DNA of 64,000 nucleotides from Paenibacillus xylaniclasticus (lineage in GTDB: Bacteria > Bacillota > Bacilli > Paenibacillales > Paenibacillaceae), in contig NZ_BIML01000005.1 in the NCBI RefSeq assembly GCF_004001065.1, positions 124,001 through 188,000 on the forward strand. The letters run 5' to 3'. How positions within the stretch are numbered: position 1 is the first letter of the stretch; every line of letters begins with the position of its first letter. A program made the translations under genes and the position numbers. Of the stretch, positions 20,083 to 28,887 are shown in pieces. The notes beneath the pieces were generated by a model, which ran no database searches, had not been told where the DNA came from, and saw only the letters and a program-made list of their open reading frames with translations.

Positions 20083-21330
20083 TTAATAAGTCATGCCTGG
20101 ATACAGCGGATATTGTGCCGTCAGCGCTTGGACTTTCGCGCGCGCTTCAGCCAGAACCGCTTCGTCCTTCGGATTCTTCAGCGTCATCGCAATGACTTCT
20201 GCGATAACTTTCATCGCTTCCGTACCCATGCCGCGTGCTGTAGCCGCAGGCGTACCGATCCGAATACCGCTCGTGACGAATGGGCTTGTAGGGTCGAACG
20301 GAATCGCGTTCTTATTACACGTAATTTGAACAGAGTCGAGAACGTGCTCTGCGTCTTTACCCGTGATGCCCAGGTTGCGCAGGTCAACCAGCATCAGGTG
20401 GTTATCCGTACCGCCGGACACAAGGTTCAGACCATGGCCAACGAGTGCGTCTGCGAGAACGCGGGCGTTATTAACGACGTTCTTGCCATACTCCTTGAAC
20501 GAAGGCTGAAGCGCCTCGCCAAGAGCAACCGCTTTGGCTGCGATAATGTGCATGAGCGGGCCGCCCTGCGAGCCAGGGAATACCGCTTTATCGATTGCAG
20601 CAGCCCAAGGCTTGCGGCACAGAATCATGCCGCCGCGCGGGCCGCGAAGCGTTTTGTGCGTCGTCGTCGTCACGAAGTGAGCATGCGGTACTGGGCTCGG
20701 ATGCAGACCTGCTGCAACAAGACCTGCGATGTGAGCCATGTCAACCATGAACAGCGCGCCTACGTCCTGTGCGATTTGGCCAAGCTTCTCGAAATCGATG
20801 ATGCGCGGGTAAGCACTTGCGCCGGCAACGATCAGACGAGGACGGTGCTTGAACGCCAGCTTGCGAACTTCCTCGTAATCAATCGTGAACGAATCTTCTT
20901 GTACGCCGTAAGGGACAAAGTTGTACAGCAGGCCAGATGCGTTAACCGGGCTGCCGTGCGTCAAGTGACCGCCGTGCGCCAGGTTCATGCCGAGAACCGT
21001 ATCTCCAGGCTTGAGGCATGCCAAGTATACAGCCATATTCGCTTGTGCGCCGGAGTGAGGCTGAACGTTCGCATGCTCTGCGCCGAACAGTTCTTTGGCA
21101 CGGTCGCGTGCAATGTTCTCAACGATGTCCACATGCTCACAGCCGCCGTAGTAGCGTTTGCCTGGGTAGCCTTCTGCATATTTGTTCGTCAGAACCGTTC
21201 CCATTGCTTCCAGTACCGCTTCACTTACGATGTTCTCGGATGCGATCAGCTCGATGTTGTCGCGTTGGCGCTGCAGCTCAAGTCCGAGCGCTTTGACGAG
21301 TTCCGGGTCTTGTTGACGCAATTTTTCCAT
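20083..21330 (-). CDS. glyA: Serine hydroxymethyltransferase
   Basis: 415 residues, complete. PLP enzyme converting serine and tetrahydrofolate to glycine and 5,10-methylene-THF, the main one-carbon donor. The PLP lysine is in [14 protein letters not shown], and the folate-binding [11 protein letters not shown] is present. Last gene of the rpiB-ywlG-glyA run; AGGAGG precedes the ATG. The upstream ZTP riboswitch is consistent with a one-carbon regulon. Confidence 0.98.
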   Translation of the reverse strand: MEKLRQQDPELVKALGLELQRQRDNIELIASENIVSEAVLEAMGTVLTNKYAEGYPGKRYYGGCEHVDIVENIARDRAKELFGAEHANVQPHSGAQANMAVYLACLKPGDTVLGMNLAHGGHLTHGSPVNASGLLYNFVPYGVQEDSFTIDYEEVRKLAFKHRPRLIVAGASAYPRIIDFEKLGQIAQDVGALFMVDMAHIAGLVAAGLHPSPVPHAHFVTTTTHKTLRGPRGGMILCRKPWAAAIDKAVFPGSQGGPLMHIIAAKAVALGEALQPSFKEYGKNVVNNARVLADALVGHGLNLVSGGTDNHLMLVDLRNLGITGKDAEHVLDSVQITCNKNAIPFDPTSPFVTSGIRIGTPAATARGMGTEAMKVIAEVIAMTLKNPKDEAVLAEARAKVQALTAQYPLYPGMTY

Positions 21331-21429
21331 AAGATAAATCCTCCTTCGAATAGTAGCATTCGCTATATGTTCAAGCGGTTGCCCGCATGTTCACTACCGG
21401 ATAACAGATCTTTCATGTACTGCTGTCGC

Positions 21430-22068
21430 TTAATCGCAAGAGCCGCTCTGCTGCCCCGGCTTCAAAGCTGGCGCAGCCAGCTTATATACGGCCCGCTCGC
21501 CACCGATCAGCTTCGGCCGTGTGAACGCCATCGTCACATGAGCCTGGCCAATCTCGCGGATCGTCGGGCGAACCGGCACTGCAACCGGGCGAAGATGCAT
21601 GCCAATAAAGGTGTCTCCAATGTCAACGCCCGCATGAGCCCGCACCGATTCGACGAGCACTGCATCGCTCAAGCTCTGAAAAGCATAAGCGGCCATTGAA
21701 CCGCCCGCCTTCGGCACCGGCACAGCCGACACTTCATCCAATCCGTACTTCTCGGCCGCCTCCCGCTCAAGCACGAGCGCCCGGTTCAAATGCTCACAGC
21801 ATTGGAACACCGGATAGAAGCCCGCTTTACGCCGAACAGCCTCGATGCCTGCAAAAATCGCAGCTGCAGCTGCAGTCGTGCCGGATGTACCGATTCGGCG
21901 TCCTAACACCTCGCTCGTACTGACACCGAAGACGACGAGCTGCCCCGGCTTGAGGCTGCCCGCGGCAGCAAGCTCGCTGACGACGGTTAGAACAGCTTGT
22001 TCGATTGCCTCTGCCTGCCGGGCACTAAGCTCGGCTGCCGCCTCGTTCGAAACACCTTGTTCGTTCAT
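21430..22068 (-). CDS. ywlG: UPF0340 / TIGR01440 family protein (YwlG)
   Basis: 212 residues, a conserved Bacillota protein of unknown function. Recognisable blocks are FGVSTSEVLGRRIGTSG, YPVFQCCEHLNRALV and VRAHAGVDIGDTFIGMHLRPVAVPVR. It lies between rpiB and glyA, exactly as in Bacillus subtilis. Gaps to both neighbours are short enough for one transcript. No catalytic role should be assumed. Confidence 0.9.
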   Translation of the reverse strand: MNEQGVSNEAAAELSARQAEAIEQAVLTVVSELAAAGSLKPGQLVVFGVSTSEVLGRRIGTSGTTAAAAAIFAGIEAVRRKAGFYPVFQCCEHLNRALVLEREAAEKYGLDEVSAVPVPKAGGSMAAYAFQSLSDAVLVESVRAHAGVDIGDTFIGMHLRPVAVPVRPTIREIGQAHVTMAFTRPKLIGGERAVYKLAAPALKPGQQSGSCD

Positions 22069-22096
22069 CGCTCACGCCTCCTGCCTCTGTCGAGCA

Positions 22097-22555
22097 TTAA
22101 GGATGCAGCTCGTATTTCGCTTCGATTTGCTTCACTTTATTCAGACGTCCAACGTGACGCTCACCGTTCGAGAACGGCGTCTCGATCCAGATTCGTACAA
22201 TCTCCTGTGCTATGCCAGGGCCAATAACACGTTCACCCATAGCCAGCACATTCGTATCGTTATGATCGCGAGTCGCTTGAGCGGAGAACATGTCGTGTAC
22301 GAGCGCGCAGCGAATGCCCGGCACTTTGTTCGCGGCAATCGACATGCCGATGCCCGTGCCGCAGATCAGAATGCCGCGGTCCGCTTCGCCGCTGACGACA
22401 GCTTCACATACCGGCAGCGCATAGTCCGGATAGTCGACTGATTGCTCACACGAGCAACCGACATCCTTCACTTCATGGCCAAGCGATTCGATGAAAGGAA
22501 CGATAATTTCTTTCAGGCGGTAGCCGCCGTGGTCGGCCCCAATTGCGATTTTCAT
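22097..22555 (-). CDS. rpiB: Ribose 5-phosphate isomerase B
   Basis: 152 residues. Interconverts ribose-5-phosphate and ribulose-5-phosphate. ADHGGYRLKE at the start and the active-site cysteine in LICGTGIGMSIAANKVPGIRCALV are conserved. First gene downstream of the ZTP riboswitch and its terminator; GAGGA precedes the ATG. Ribose-5-phosphate feeds PRPP and purine synthesis, which fits control by a purine-intermediate alarmone. Confidence 0.96.
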   Translation of the reverse strand: MKIAIGADHGGYRLKEIIVPFIESLGHEVKDVGCSCEQSVDYPDYALPVCEAVVSGEADRGILICGTGIGMSIAANKVPGIRCALVHDMFSAQATRDHNDTNVLAMGERVIGPGIAQEIVRIWIETPFSNGERHVGRLNKVKQIEAKYELHP

Positions 22556-22654
22556 GAGGGGAGTCCTCCTTTAGGTTCATTAAGAATGCAGTTGTCCCGC
22601 TTTATTATACCTAATTTGACCGCATTACACGACAGCACGAGCTGCCCGAGAAAG

Positions 22655-22694
22655 AGAAAAAGAGCATAACACGCTCGAATGCGCGATGCTCTTT
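22655..22694 (-). terminator. Riboswitch expression-platform terminator
   Basis: Minus-strand stem AAAGAGCAT / ATGCTCTTT (arms 22686-22694 and 22659-22667) followed by TTCTCTTTC. The 5' arm abuts the 3' end of the ZTP aptamer, the arrangement expected for ligand-dependent antitermination. Confidence 0.8.
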
Positions 22695-22770
22695 GCCCAG
22701 GCGACCGGCCGTATATCCCGATGCTCCACCGTGGTAACCCACTTCGTCGCCAGTCACATCGGAAACCATT
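22694..22770 (-). ncRNA. ZTP (pfl) riboswitch controlling rpiB-ywlG-glyA
   Basis: The minus strand reads CCGATG TGACTGGCGAC ... CATCGG, giving a P1 stem (CCGATG/CATCGG) around the conserved GACTGGCG, then a short linker and the 3' signature GTCGCCTGGGCA. GGCGAC can pair with GTCGCC to form the pseudoknot that defines ZTP/pfl RNAs, which sense the purine intermediates ZTP/ZMP accumulating under folate shortage. A terminator follows at once and the operon ends with glyA, a classic ZTP-regulated gene. An ON switch is expected. A tetrahydrofolate riboswitch was considered but lacks these sequences. Confidence 0.87.
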
Positions 22771-22782
22771 AAATTTGATTTT

Positions 22783-22811
22783 ATGATACTCCATAGCACG
22801 ACATAAATCAA
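22783..22811 (-). promoter_or_regulatory. Promoter of the riboswitch-rpiB transcript
   Basis: Minus strand TTGATT, 17 bases, TATCAT. It places the transcription start a few bases before the aptamer P1 stem. Confidence 0.6.
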
Positions 22812-22849
22812 TCCTCAATATCCGAAAACAGTACGTAGATCGTGCTCAC

Positions 22850-23440
22850 TTACCCCTGCTCTCCGCCGTCCTCCAGCTTATCCAGCAGCCTGTCCAGCGC
22901 TCGCTCGATCTCCGCCGCACAGCTTTCATACAGCGGCAGCGGGCCGCCGAATGGGTCCGCGATGTCGAAGCTCGGTATCTTCTTCTCCAGCTCGATCATC
23001 CGCGCCCGGTCCGCTTCCGGCATTTGTTCTCCGAGGGCCTGTTTCATATGCCATTCTGAATAAAGACGCTCCAGCTCCTTCAAATCGTCCAATACCGATC
23101 CATCCGGTACCGCGTATTCAAGCAGCGTGTGCGTCTTATCGACCGCGTCGGGAAATCGTCCGATCAGACCGCGCTTATGGGATGATGTCATCGTCAGTAT
23201 CAAATCCGCCCAGTTCACCATTTGCTCCTCAAGCATACGGCTTTCGCCTTGATGGTCGATCTGCCTGCGGCGAAGCACCTCCAGAGCATTGGCGGATATC
23301 GGCATGCCGTCGACCGTCGATACGCCAGCGGATCGCACCTCGATATTGAGCGAGCGGCTCGCCGCGCGACTGCGCAATATCGCTTCTGCCATCGGTGACC
23401 TGCACGTATTGCCGGTGCATACGAACAATATCCGTTTCAC
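22850..23440 (-). CDS. ywlE: Protein arginine phosphatase (YwlE-type low-molecular-weight phosphatase)
   Basis: 196 residues from a GTG start at 23440, chosen because AAAGGGGG lies 9 bases upstream and the product then opens VKRILFVCTGNTCRSPMAEA; the open frame extends 23 codons further without a ribosome binding site. The P-loop CTGNTCRS has Thr between the Cys and Arg, the residue that in YwlE selects phosphoarginine over phosphotyrosine. The acid loop is DIADPFGGP. It counters the McsB arginine kinase that marks proteins for ClpCP. The C-terminus is about 40 residues longer than in B. subtilis. Confidence 0.92.
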   Translation of the reverse strand: MKRILFVCTGNTCRSPMAEAILRSRAASRSLNIEVRSAGVSTVDGMPISANALEVLRRRQIDHQGESRMLEEQMVNWADLILTMTSSHKRGLIGRFPDAVDKTHTLLEYAVPDGSVLDDLKELERLYSEWHMKQALGEQMPEADRARMIELEKKIPSFDIADPFGGPLPLYESCAAEIERALDRLLDKLEDGGEQG

Positions 23441-23460
23441 AAGAAGTTGCCCCCTTTCTG

Positions 23461-24027
23461 TTAGAACACAAATATCAGTCCGAATGTGAGTAAAATGATG
23501 CCGCCGCACGCTTCACCGTAGTCGCCCAGACTCCGGCCAGCATGTCTGCCCAGCATCAGTCCAAGCACGGACATCACGCCGCCGAACAGACCAAACAGCA
23601 GCACCGCCAATAATATATTGACTGCGAACATGCCGAGTGAAACACCTACCGAGAAGGAGTCGACACTTACGCTGAATGCGAACAGCAGCATGCCCCAGAA
23701 CGTCTGGTGATCAACCGTTTGCTCATTGCTCCCGGCGCGAAAAGAGTTATACACCATATGACCGCCCAGCAGCAGCAGTAAGACGCCCGCCGCGCGGGAG
23801 GCAACGGTGCCTAGCAGCCCGCTGACATACTGCCCGGCATACATGCCGGCCAGCGGCATTAGAACGTGAAACAGTGCTATGATAGAGCTCAGCGCCAATA
23901 TGCGCTTCAGCCGAATCCCTCTCATGCCAATGCCGACGCCGAGAGAGAAAGCATCCATCCCGAGTGCAGCAGCCATAATAAGCAGTGTTAACAGCTGGCC
24001 GGTTCCCATACCCGATTCTAACAGCAT
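23461..24027 (-). CDS. mntP: Manganese efflux pump MntP
   Basis: 188 residues, six membrane helices. The repeated MntP motifs GMDAFSLGVGIGM in helix 1-2 and VSVDSFSVGVSLGM in the second half contain the acidic residues that bind Mn(II). YwlD in B. subtilis occupies the same position between ywlE and ywlC. Twenty bases upstream of ywlE. No yybP-ykoY riboswitch signature was noticed in the 120 bases before it. Confidence 0.93.
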   Translation of the reverse strand: MLLESGMGTGQLLTLLIMAAALGMDAFSLGVGIGMRGIRLKRILALSSIIALFHVLMPLAGMYAGQYVSGLLGTVASRAAGVLLLLLGGHMVYNSFRAGSNEQTVDHQTFWGMLLFAFSVSVDSFSVGVSLGMFAVNILLAVLLFGLFGGVMSVLGLMLGRHAGRSLGDYGEACGGIILLTFGLIFVF

Positions 24028-24147
24028 GTTTCTTCATCTCTCCCCGCATCACGCATTCGTTGTACACTTTATGCGGACGAGCGGGGTTTCATGTTCATGT
24101 CATAGCAATCGCGGGAACATTCGTTGATTTCATATTCAATTTAGAAT

Positions 24148-25344
24148 TTAAACGACAACGATTCGGCCTCCTGCAGCTTTGGCTAACCGATTCATCAGCG
24201 CAAGTCCGATTCCATCGTCCGGACACGCCTCCGCCCATATACGCTGCACACCTCTGGCGTCAAATTCGCGGAGCGCAGCATACAGCCCTTGCGCCGCCGT
24301 CTCCAGCTGATCGAGACGACCGCAGCTGATAACAGCGTCGGCCGCATACTCATCCTGGTGTTCGTCGTATGTGAGTACGCCGGTCACTTCGCCGCGCTCA
24401 GCTGCCGATTCAGCCTCGCGGCGAATATATTCGCGGACAGCGGATGCCACTCCGCTCACAAGCACCATCTCTCCCTGCGGGGCGTAGTGCGCATATTTCA
24501 TGCCAGGCGAACGAGGAGCCTTCGCTTGTAATTGATTAGCAGTATCATTTACAGCCTTGCTCGACTGACCGTTGTTCGTACTTTCGGTTGTGCCGCCAGC
24601 TTTAACGGCATGCTTCGCATTATTCATTGTTGTCGTATTGCCGTCTTCGCCGACGCCAGCAAGCGACTCATCCAGTAGCACCGTCTCCGCCACTTCGCGA
24701 AGCATTGCCGGCGTTACGCCGCCGGGGCGCAATATCCGAACGACACCAGGTCCCTCCGTAATAACGACAGTCGACTCGAGTCCGACGCCGGTCGGTCCTC
24801 CGTCGATCAAGCCGTCGATCAGGCCGTCTAGATCTTCGCGGACATGCTCCGCGAGCGTTGGGCTCGGCCGTCCGGAACGGTTGGCGCTCGGCGCCGCCAC
24901 CGGGCAGCCGGATTCAGAGATGAGGCGCAGCGCAACGGCATGCTGCGGCATACGGATTGCCACCGTGTCAAGCCCAGCCGTCACGCGCGGTGACACTGCA
25001 TCTGGTCTAACGGGCAGTACAATGGTTAGCGGCCCCGGCCAGAACCGCTTCATCAGCGCCTGCTCTGTCTCCCCATAAGGAAGCACTAGCTCCGCCAGCT
25101 GCGATTCATCCGCGATATGAACGATAAGCGGATTATCAGACGGGCGGCCCTTGGCGGCGAATACTTGCTCGACCGCCTCCGTTCGCCGGGCGTCCGCGCC
25201 GAGCCCATATACCGTTTCTGTGGGGAAAGCAACGGTGCCGCCTTCGCGAAGCAGCTGCGCTGCCTCTGCAATTGCCGCGCGCGAGGCAGGATCGTTCGAG
25301 CCTGGCCGAACGCGCCATATGGAAGTCATTTTGTTCGTGGTCAT
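24148..25344 (-). CDS. ywlC: Threonylcarbamoyl-AMP synthase (Sua5/YwlC)
   Basis: 398 residues. Makes threonylcarbamoyl-AMP for tRNA t6A37. YrdC domain at about 20-210, with the KGRPSDNPLIVHI and APSANRSGRPSPT motifs, and the C-terminal Sua5 domain from about 278 (SPGMKYAHYAPQGEMVLV). Between them is a 55-residue Asn/Thr/Ala/Ser-rich linker, longer than in typical Sua5 (about 340-350 residues). GAGGA precedes the ATG at 25344. Gene order with spoIIR is conserved. Confidence 0.95.
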   Translation of the reverse strand: MTTNKMTSIWRVRPGSNDPASRAAIAEAAQLLREGGTVAFPTETVYGLGADARRTEAVEQVFAAKGRPSDNPLIVHIADESQLAELVLPYGETEQALMKRFWPGPLTIVLPVRPDAVSPRVTAGLDTVAIRMPQHAVALRLISESGCPVAAPSANRSGRPSPTLAEHVREDLDGLIDGLIDGGPTGVGLESTVVITEGPGVVRILRPGGVTPAMLREVAETVLLDESLAGVGEDGNTTTMNNAKHAVKAGGTTESTNNGQSSKAVNDTANQLQAKAPRSPGMKYAHYAPQGEMVLVSGVASAVREYIRREAESAAERGEVTGVLTYDEHQDEYAADAVISCGRLDQLETAAQGLYAALREFDARGVQRIWAEACPDDGIGLALMNRLAKAAGGRIVVV

Positions 25345-25380
25345 AGGAAGTCCTCAATCTTGTCATAAATAGTTTTCTGT

Positions 25381-25420
25381 ATTATAACACATGAAAGCCG
25401 GCTGCTCGCGCAGACCGGCT
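25381..25420 (-). terminator. spoIIR terminator and overlapping ywlC promoter
   Basis: Minus strand: stem AGCCGG / CCGGCT (25415-25420 and 25396-25401) followed by TTTC; downstream at 25381-25388 is TGTTATAAT, an extended -10 about 37 bases before the ywlC ATG. Confidence 0.55.
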
Positions 25421-25454
25421 GATTCGTTATGAGTTACTGGCTGCAGGAATAGGA

Positions 25455-26225
25455 TTAAGAAAATAAGTTCTTAAAAAATCGGATAATCGATTCAATGATC
25501 TCCACCAGAAAAAATTTTGCTTTCGGCGCTTCTCCGTCCTGCTGCTGTTCCAACTGCTTCCCTTCACCGTCTGCCTTCGTCAGCTTCACTAACTCTTCGC
25601 TGCTATCTGATTTAACCTTCGACGTATTTGCCGTCTTCGCAGGAGCCGCCTCCCCGGTTGCCGCATCTACGAAGCAAAGCGGAGGAAACAGCACGCACCA
25701 CCAATTCTGACCGGCTCCTTGGCCGAGCGTAATGCGGAGCGCTTCATAATCGCCGGCAGGATAGACACGGCTGCCGTACATTTTCGTAGGGAAAGGAACG
25801 ACGGCCAGCTCCGCTTGAAACCCGTAATCAAAGCCTCTCGACTGCAGCTCCTGCGCGATCACCGCCTCCAGCTCTCCCATATGCGACCGGATTGTCGCGC
25901 GTGCATCCTCTATCGAGGCCGGACCCGTTACCCAACTGTTCATCGCATTCACGACTGCATCCCGCACATGCCGCTTGACCGCCTGATCGACAGGACTATC
26001 GGAATTGGCCAGAATGCGAAGCCGGATCGACTGCTCCGGAATCGCACCTTCTATCGCTGCCGCATCCGTGCGCAGCTGCTCCCAGCTCATGACGAGCACG
26101 AAAAGAGCCAGCACGAGATAACCATACATCGGACGATATACAAAGCGGCTGCGCCGCGGTCTTTCGATTGGACGACGAACGATTTCAGAAGAATCAACGG
26201 AATAATAAAAATGATGGCGGATCAT
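25455..26225 (-). CDS. spoIIR: Stage II sporulation protein R
   Basis: 256 residues. Secreted from the forespore, SpoIIR triggers SpoIIGA to process pro-sigma-E in the mother cell. N-terminal basic region and membrane/signal helix (about 32-50), then IRLRILANSDSPVDQAVKRHVRDAV, ARATIRSHMGELEAVIAQEL and GAGQNWWCVLFPPLCFVDAA, the family signatures. The region 200-240 is a Lys/Ser/Gln-rich insert before a short hydrophobic C-terminal helix. The ATG at 26225 has GAGAGGGG 9 bases upstream; an in-frame GTG two codons earlier is too close. Confidence 0.95.
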   Translation of the reverse strand: MIRHHFYYSVDSSEIVRRPIERPRRSRFVYRPMYGYLVLALFVLVMSWEQLRTDAAAIEGAIPEQSIRLRILANSDSPVDQAVKRHVRDAVVNAMNSWVTGPASIEDARATIRSHMGELEAVIAQELQSRGFDYGFQAELAVVPFPTKMYGSRVYPAGDYEALRITLGQGAGQNWWCVLFPPLCFVDAATGEAAPAKTANTSKVKSDSSEELVKLTKADGEGKQLEQQQDGEAPKAKFFLVEIIESIIRFFKNLFS

Positions 26226-26290
26226 AGACACAAGCCCCTCTCAGGCGCCCGTCGGCGCTCCAGCTTGCGTTCCGGAACGTATCTATCCGA

Positions 26291-26320
26291 CAGTATGTCC
26301 GTGAGAGGGAATCTATAAAC
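26291..26320 (-). promoter_or_regulatory. Candidate sigma-F/sigma-G promoter of spoIIR
   Basis: Minus strand GTTTATA, 16 bases, CATACTG, about 65 bases upstream of spoIIR. Resembles forespore sigma promoters; spoIIR is sigma-F dependent in Bacillus. Confidence 0.5.
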
Positions 26321-26330
26321 CTATCAAACT

Positions 26331-26361
26331 AAAAAACACCGTCCAGAATTACCGGACGGCG
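26331..26361 (-). terminator. Terminator upstream of spoIIR
   Basis: Minus-strand stem CCGTCC / GGACGG with a short AT-rich loop, followed by TGTTTTTT. Ends the 74-residue membrane protein gene. Confidence 0.85.
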
Positions 26362-26372
26362 AATCACCCCGC

Positions 26373-26597
26373 TTAGTCACCCCAAGCTTTAATACCGTAG
26401 CCGGCCATAATTCCGGCAGCAAACAGCGATAGGACCATATACTTCTGCCGGCGCGTCAGCTCGTCCTGAGCTATCTCCAAATAGACGAGACCGGCGAATA
26501 GAATCAGCTTCATCCACCACTGGATATGCGGCATAAGCAAACCCGCACCTACAGCAGCAGCGCATAACAAATATAGCAACAACATTTTAGGATTCAT
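26373..26597 (-). CDS. Small hypothetical membrane protein (74 residues)
   Basis: Three hydrophobic segments (about 5-22, 30-43 and 52-68) separated by a charged loop QDELTRRQKY. The ATG at 26597 has GGAGG 7-8 bases upstream and the gene has its own terminator, so it is likely real. I do not recognise the family. In B. subtilis the gene next to spoIIR (ywkF) also encodes a small protein, but I cannot show homology. Confidence 0.65.
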   Translation of the reverse strand: MNPKMLLLYLLCAAAVGAGLLMPHIQWWMKLILFAGLVYLEIAQDELTRRQKYMVLSLFAAGIMAGYGIKAWGD

Positions 26598-26771
26598 ATG
26601 CTACCTCCATAATTAGCATATATATATAAGCAGACAAAAGCCTCTTATTCACGGGCCTATTCTCAGCCTCATCTTGGTTCTCGGGAACAAATAGAAGAAG
26701 TATCCTAACTCCAGATAATCACTTTCTCCTACGAACATCTTCTTGGTATAAGTTCTTTATTTATGTAATAA

Positions 26772-26800
26772 TTGTAAAATCCATTTATTCAAGCTACAAT
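26772..26800 (+). promoter_or_regulatory. Promoter of the HAD-kinase-regulator operon
   Basis: TTGTAA, 17 bases, TACAAT, 37 bases before the first gene. The 238-base divergent gap otherwise shows nothing but AT-rich DNA. Confidence 0.6.
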
Positions 26801-26836
26801 ATTCATAGTATCATAATTCGAAAGAGAGAGGTAATA

Positions 26837-27535
26837 ATGCCTACTTTACAAAAGGTTGCTGACGAATGGCTTGATTGCGGCGTACGTCGCGCCGTATTCG
26901 ACGTTGATAACACCCTTACCCGCAGTAATGTAGTCGGCTTCTATTTATTCGTTCGTTCCTGTCGTATGAACAACAAACTCCGTTACCGCTTCTGGTTAAT
27001 CTGGTTCGCCATCAGCCGTGTCCCATTTTATATCCTGCTAGATTTCTTGAACCGCGATTGGTTTCAGCGAATCTTTTACCGCTGTTATCGCCGCATCCCA
27101 CTGGCTGAGCTTGAAGCGTACGCAGAGCGGTATTTCGACGAGGTGCTTCGCTTCCGCTTCCTGCCTGGCATGCAGGAATTTGTAACAATGCTGCAGCAGC
27201 GAGGCATTGAGGTCGAGCTGCTGTCTACATCAATCTCGCCCATTGTCGAGCAATACAGCCGGTATTTTGGCATTCCGCATCACAGCCTTTCTGTTAGCGA
27301 AGCTCCGTTACCTGCTGCCGGCACGCTAGTCCATCTGGCCGGTCTTAAGCATTTCAAGCGCCGCCGGATGCTCGAGCTAGCACATATGCCGACGGCAGCC
27401 ATCGCAGATTCTAAACACGATCGGGACGCCTTGGCCGCCGCAGCCCATGCGCTGATCATAACTTCTAAACGGAAGAGGTGGATGAAGCAATTGAACAATG
27501 CCAGCATTCATATCATAAATAAAACAAAGGAGTGA
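26837..27535 (+). CDS. HAD-IB family phosphatase
   Basis: 232 residues. HAD motif I is FDVDNTLT (D22 nucleophile, D24 acid/base), motif II LLSTSIS and motif IV IADSKHDRDALAAA; the cap segment contains several hydrophobic stretches (about 35-75). PSP-like small-molecule phosphatases of this type act on phosphoserine or phospholipid-like substrates; the substrate here is unknown. GAGAGAGGT precedes the ATG. Six bases separate it from the sensor kinase, whose ribosome binding site (AAGGAG) lies inside the end of this gene, so the three genes form one operon. Confidence 0.8.
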   Translation: MPTLQKVADEWLDCGVRRAVFDVDNTLTRSNVVGFYLFVRSCRMNNKLRYRFWLIWFAISRVPFYILLDFLNRDWFQRIFYRCYRRIPLAELEAYAERYFDEVLRFRFLPGMQEFVTMLQQRGIEVELLSTSISPIVEQYSRYFGIPHHSLSVSEAPLPAAGTLVHLAGLKHFKRRRMLELAHMPTAAIADSKHDRDALAAAAHALIITSKRKRWMKQLNNASIHIINKTKE

Positions 27536-27541
27536 ATTGAC

Positions 27542-28887
27542 GTGCTTATAGCTTGCATCACTATGTGGTCGCTGGCTATCATTTTCTATATTCAAGACCG
27601 TAAGCGTTTAAAATGGGCCATACTATGCGCTTTTGCAGCAGGCGCCGGCGGATTTGGGCGAATTGTGATCGAAGCTATCGTCCCTTTCCTCAGCTCCCAC
27701 TCCCTTATTTCGGAAACAGGGACACGAGCTGCACAATGGTCATACGTAATAGGTTCGCTTTCTAATATTCTTGGTATGCCTTATTTTTTTCTTATGTTTT
27801 CCATGTCACATCATCAGATCTTTTCTCCTGAGATTCGCAAGTGGCTCGGATATATTCTGGCGATTCCCATTGCAGTTGAGTTACTGCTCCTTCCAGACTA
27901 TTACCCTATTCCGGCCTATCATTATGATCGAATTCTTATTTGGACCTTACCCTATATTGCGATTTCCTACATCTGGTTTGCTAGGTCGTTCATATTAGCT
28001 CCAAGAGGCGTCGTCAGACAGAACAAAGCTATTACCCTGCTGCTTGTGACGCCGGCCGTCGTTCAATTATTTACGGTGTACATACCGCGAGTATTTAACC
28101 ACTTCGAAACGTTCCGGTATAATGCGATATCGATCGGCTTCCTGGGGATGGTCAGCCTCGTGTTGTTCATCAAATATGACGTCTTCGGCATTCGCATTCG
28201 ATTCGAGAACGATCAGATGGATCATTCTATGAGTGCGACGTCTACCAGCACCTTGATGCTTCAACACGCATTCAAGAATCAACTGGCCAAAATATTAGCC
28301 TGTATGGAAAGCTTGCAACCGTCGCACACCCAAGAAGAAAGGAAGGAAATTACAATCGTCCGGAACGCCTGCGCCGAGATGCAGGCAATGATGAAACGCA
28401 TTTATGAACAAACGCGCGATTTTGTCCTGTCTCCCGCGCCTTGCTCGTTGATGGAATTGGTAGACGAAACCGTCAATGAAATCACTTCACGGCTCCATTC
28501 ACATGGCACTGCTATTCAATCCAAAATCACGCAAGACGTTATATTAGTGTGTGATCGTATCCATGTCAAGGAAATGCTGCACAACATCATCATAAACGCA
28601 ATGGAAACGTGCGGGATGGATGGAATAATTACAATTCAATCGAAAACAACTGCTCAAACCGTGCTTCTCGCTATACCGATAACGGTTCAGGAATGACCAA
28701 GGAGATCGCTTCGCGGGCCTTCGAGCCATTCTTCACCACTAAGAATAAACAACTGAATTATGGACTCGGCCTGTCCTATTGCTATCAAGTAATGAAGAAG
28801 CATCACGGCGAAATTCAATTCCTGAGCGCGTCCCCACAGGGAACAACCGTTCAACTTATTTTCCCTAATGAAAGGAGACAAAGTTAA
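27542..28887 (+). pseudogene. ComP-like sensor histidine kinase with a frameshift in the ATPase domain
   Basis: GTG start with AAGGAG 9 bases upstream. The N-terminus has about seven membrane helices (residues 1-225), then a dimerisation helix with the likely phosphoacceptor His in MLQHAFKNQLAKI and the N-box NIIINAMETCG. The first frame stops at 28696. The rest of the HATPase (DNGSGMTKEIASRAFEPFF, then YGLGLSYCYQVMKKHHGE) continues in another frame to 28887, so one base appears to be missing around 28670-28680. Either a recent null mutation or a sequencing error; the flanking halves are otherwise intact. The multi-helix sensor paired with a LuxR-type regulator resembles peptide-sensing systems such as ComP/ComA. 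Confidence 0.8.

Noticed and set aside
20113-21699. 528-codon plus-strand open frame opposite glyA
   Set aside because: Shadow of glyA; starts inside the sense gene without a ribosome binding site.
22655-22811. Tetrahydrofolate riboswitch or T-box before rpiB
   Set aside because: No T-box sequence or specifier pattern; the GACTGGCG / GCCTGGGC pair and pseudoknot fit ZTP.
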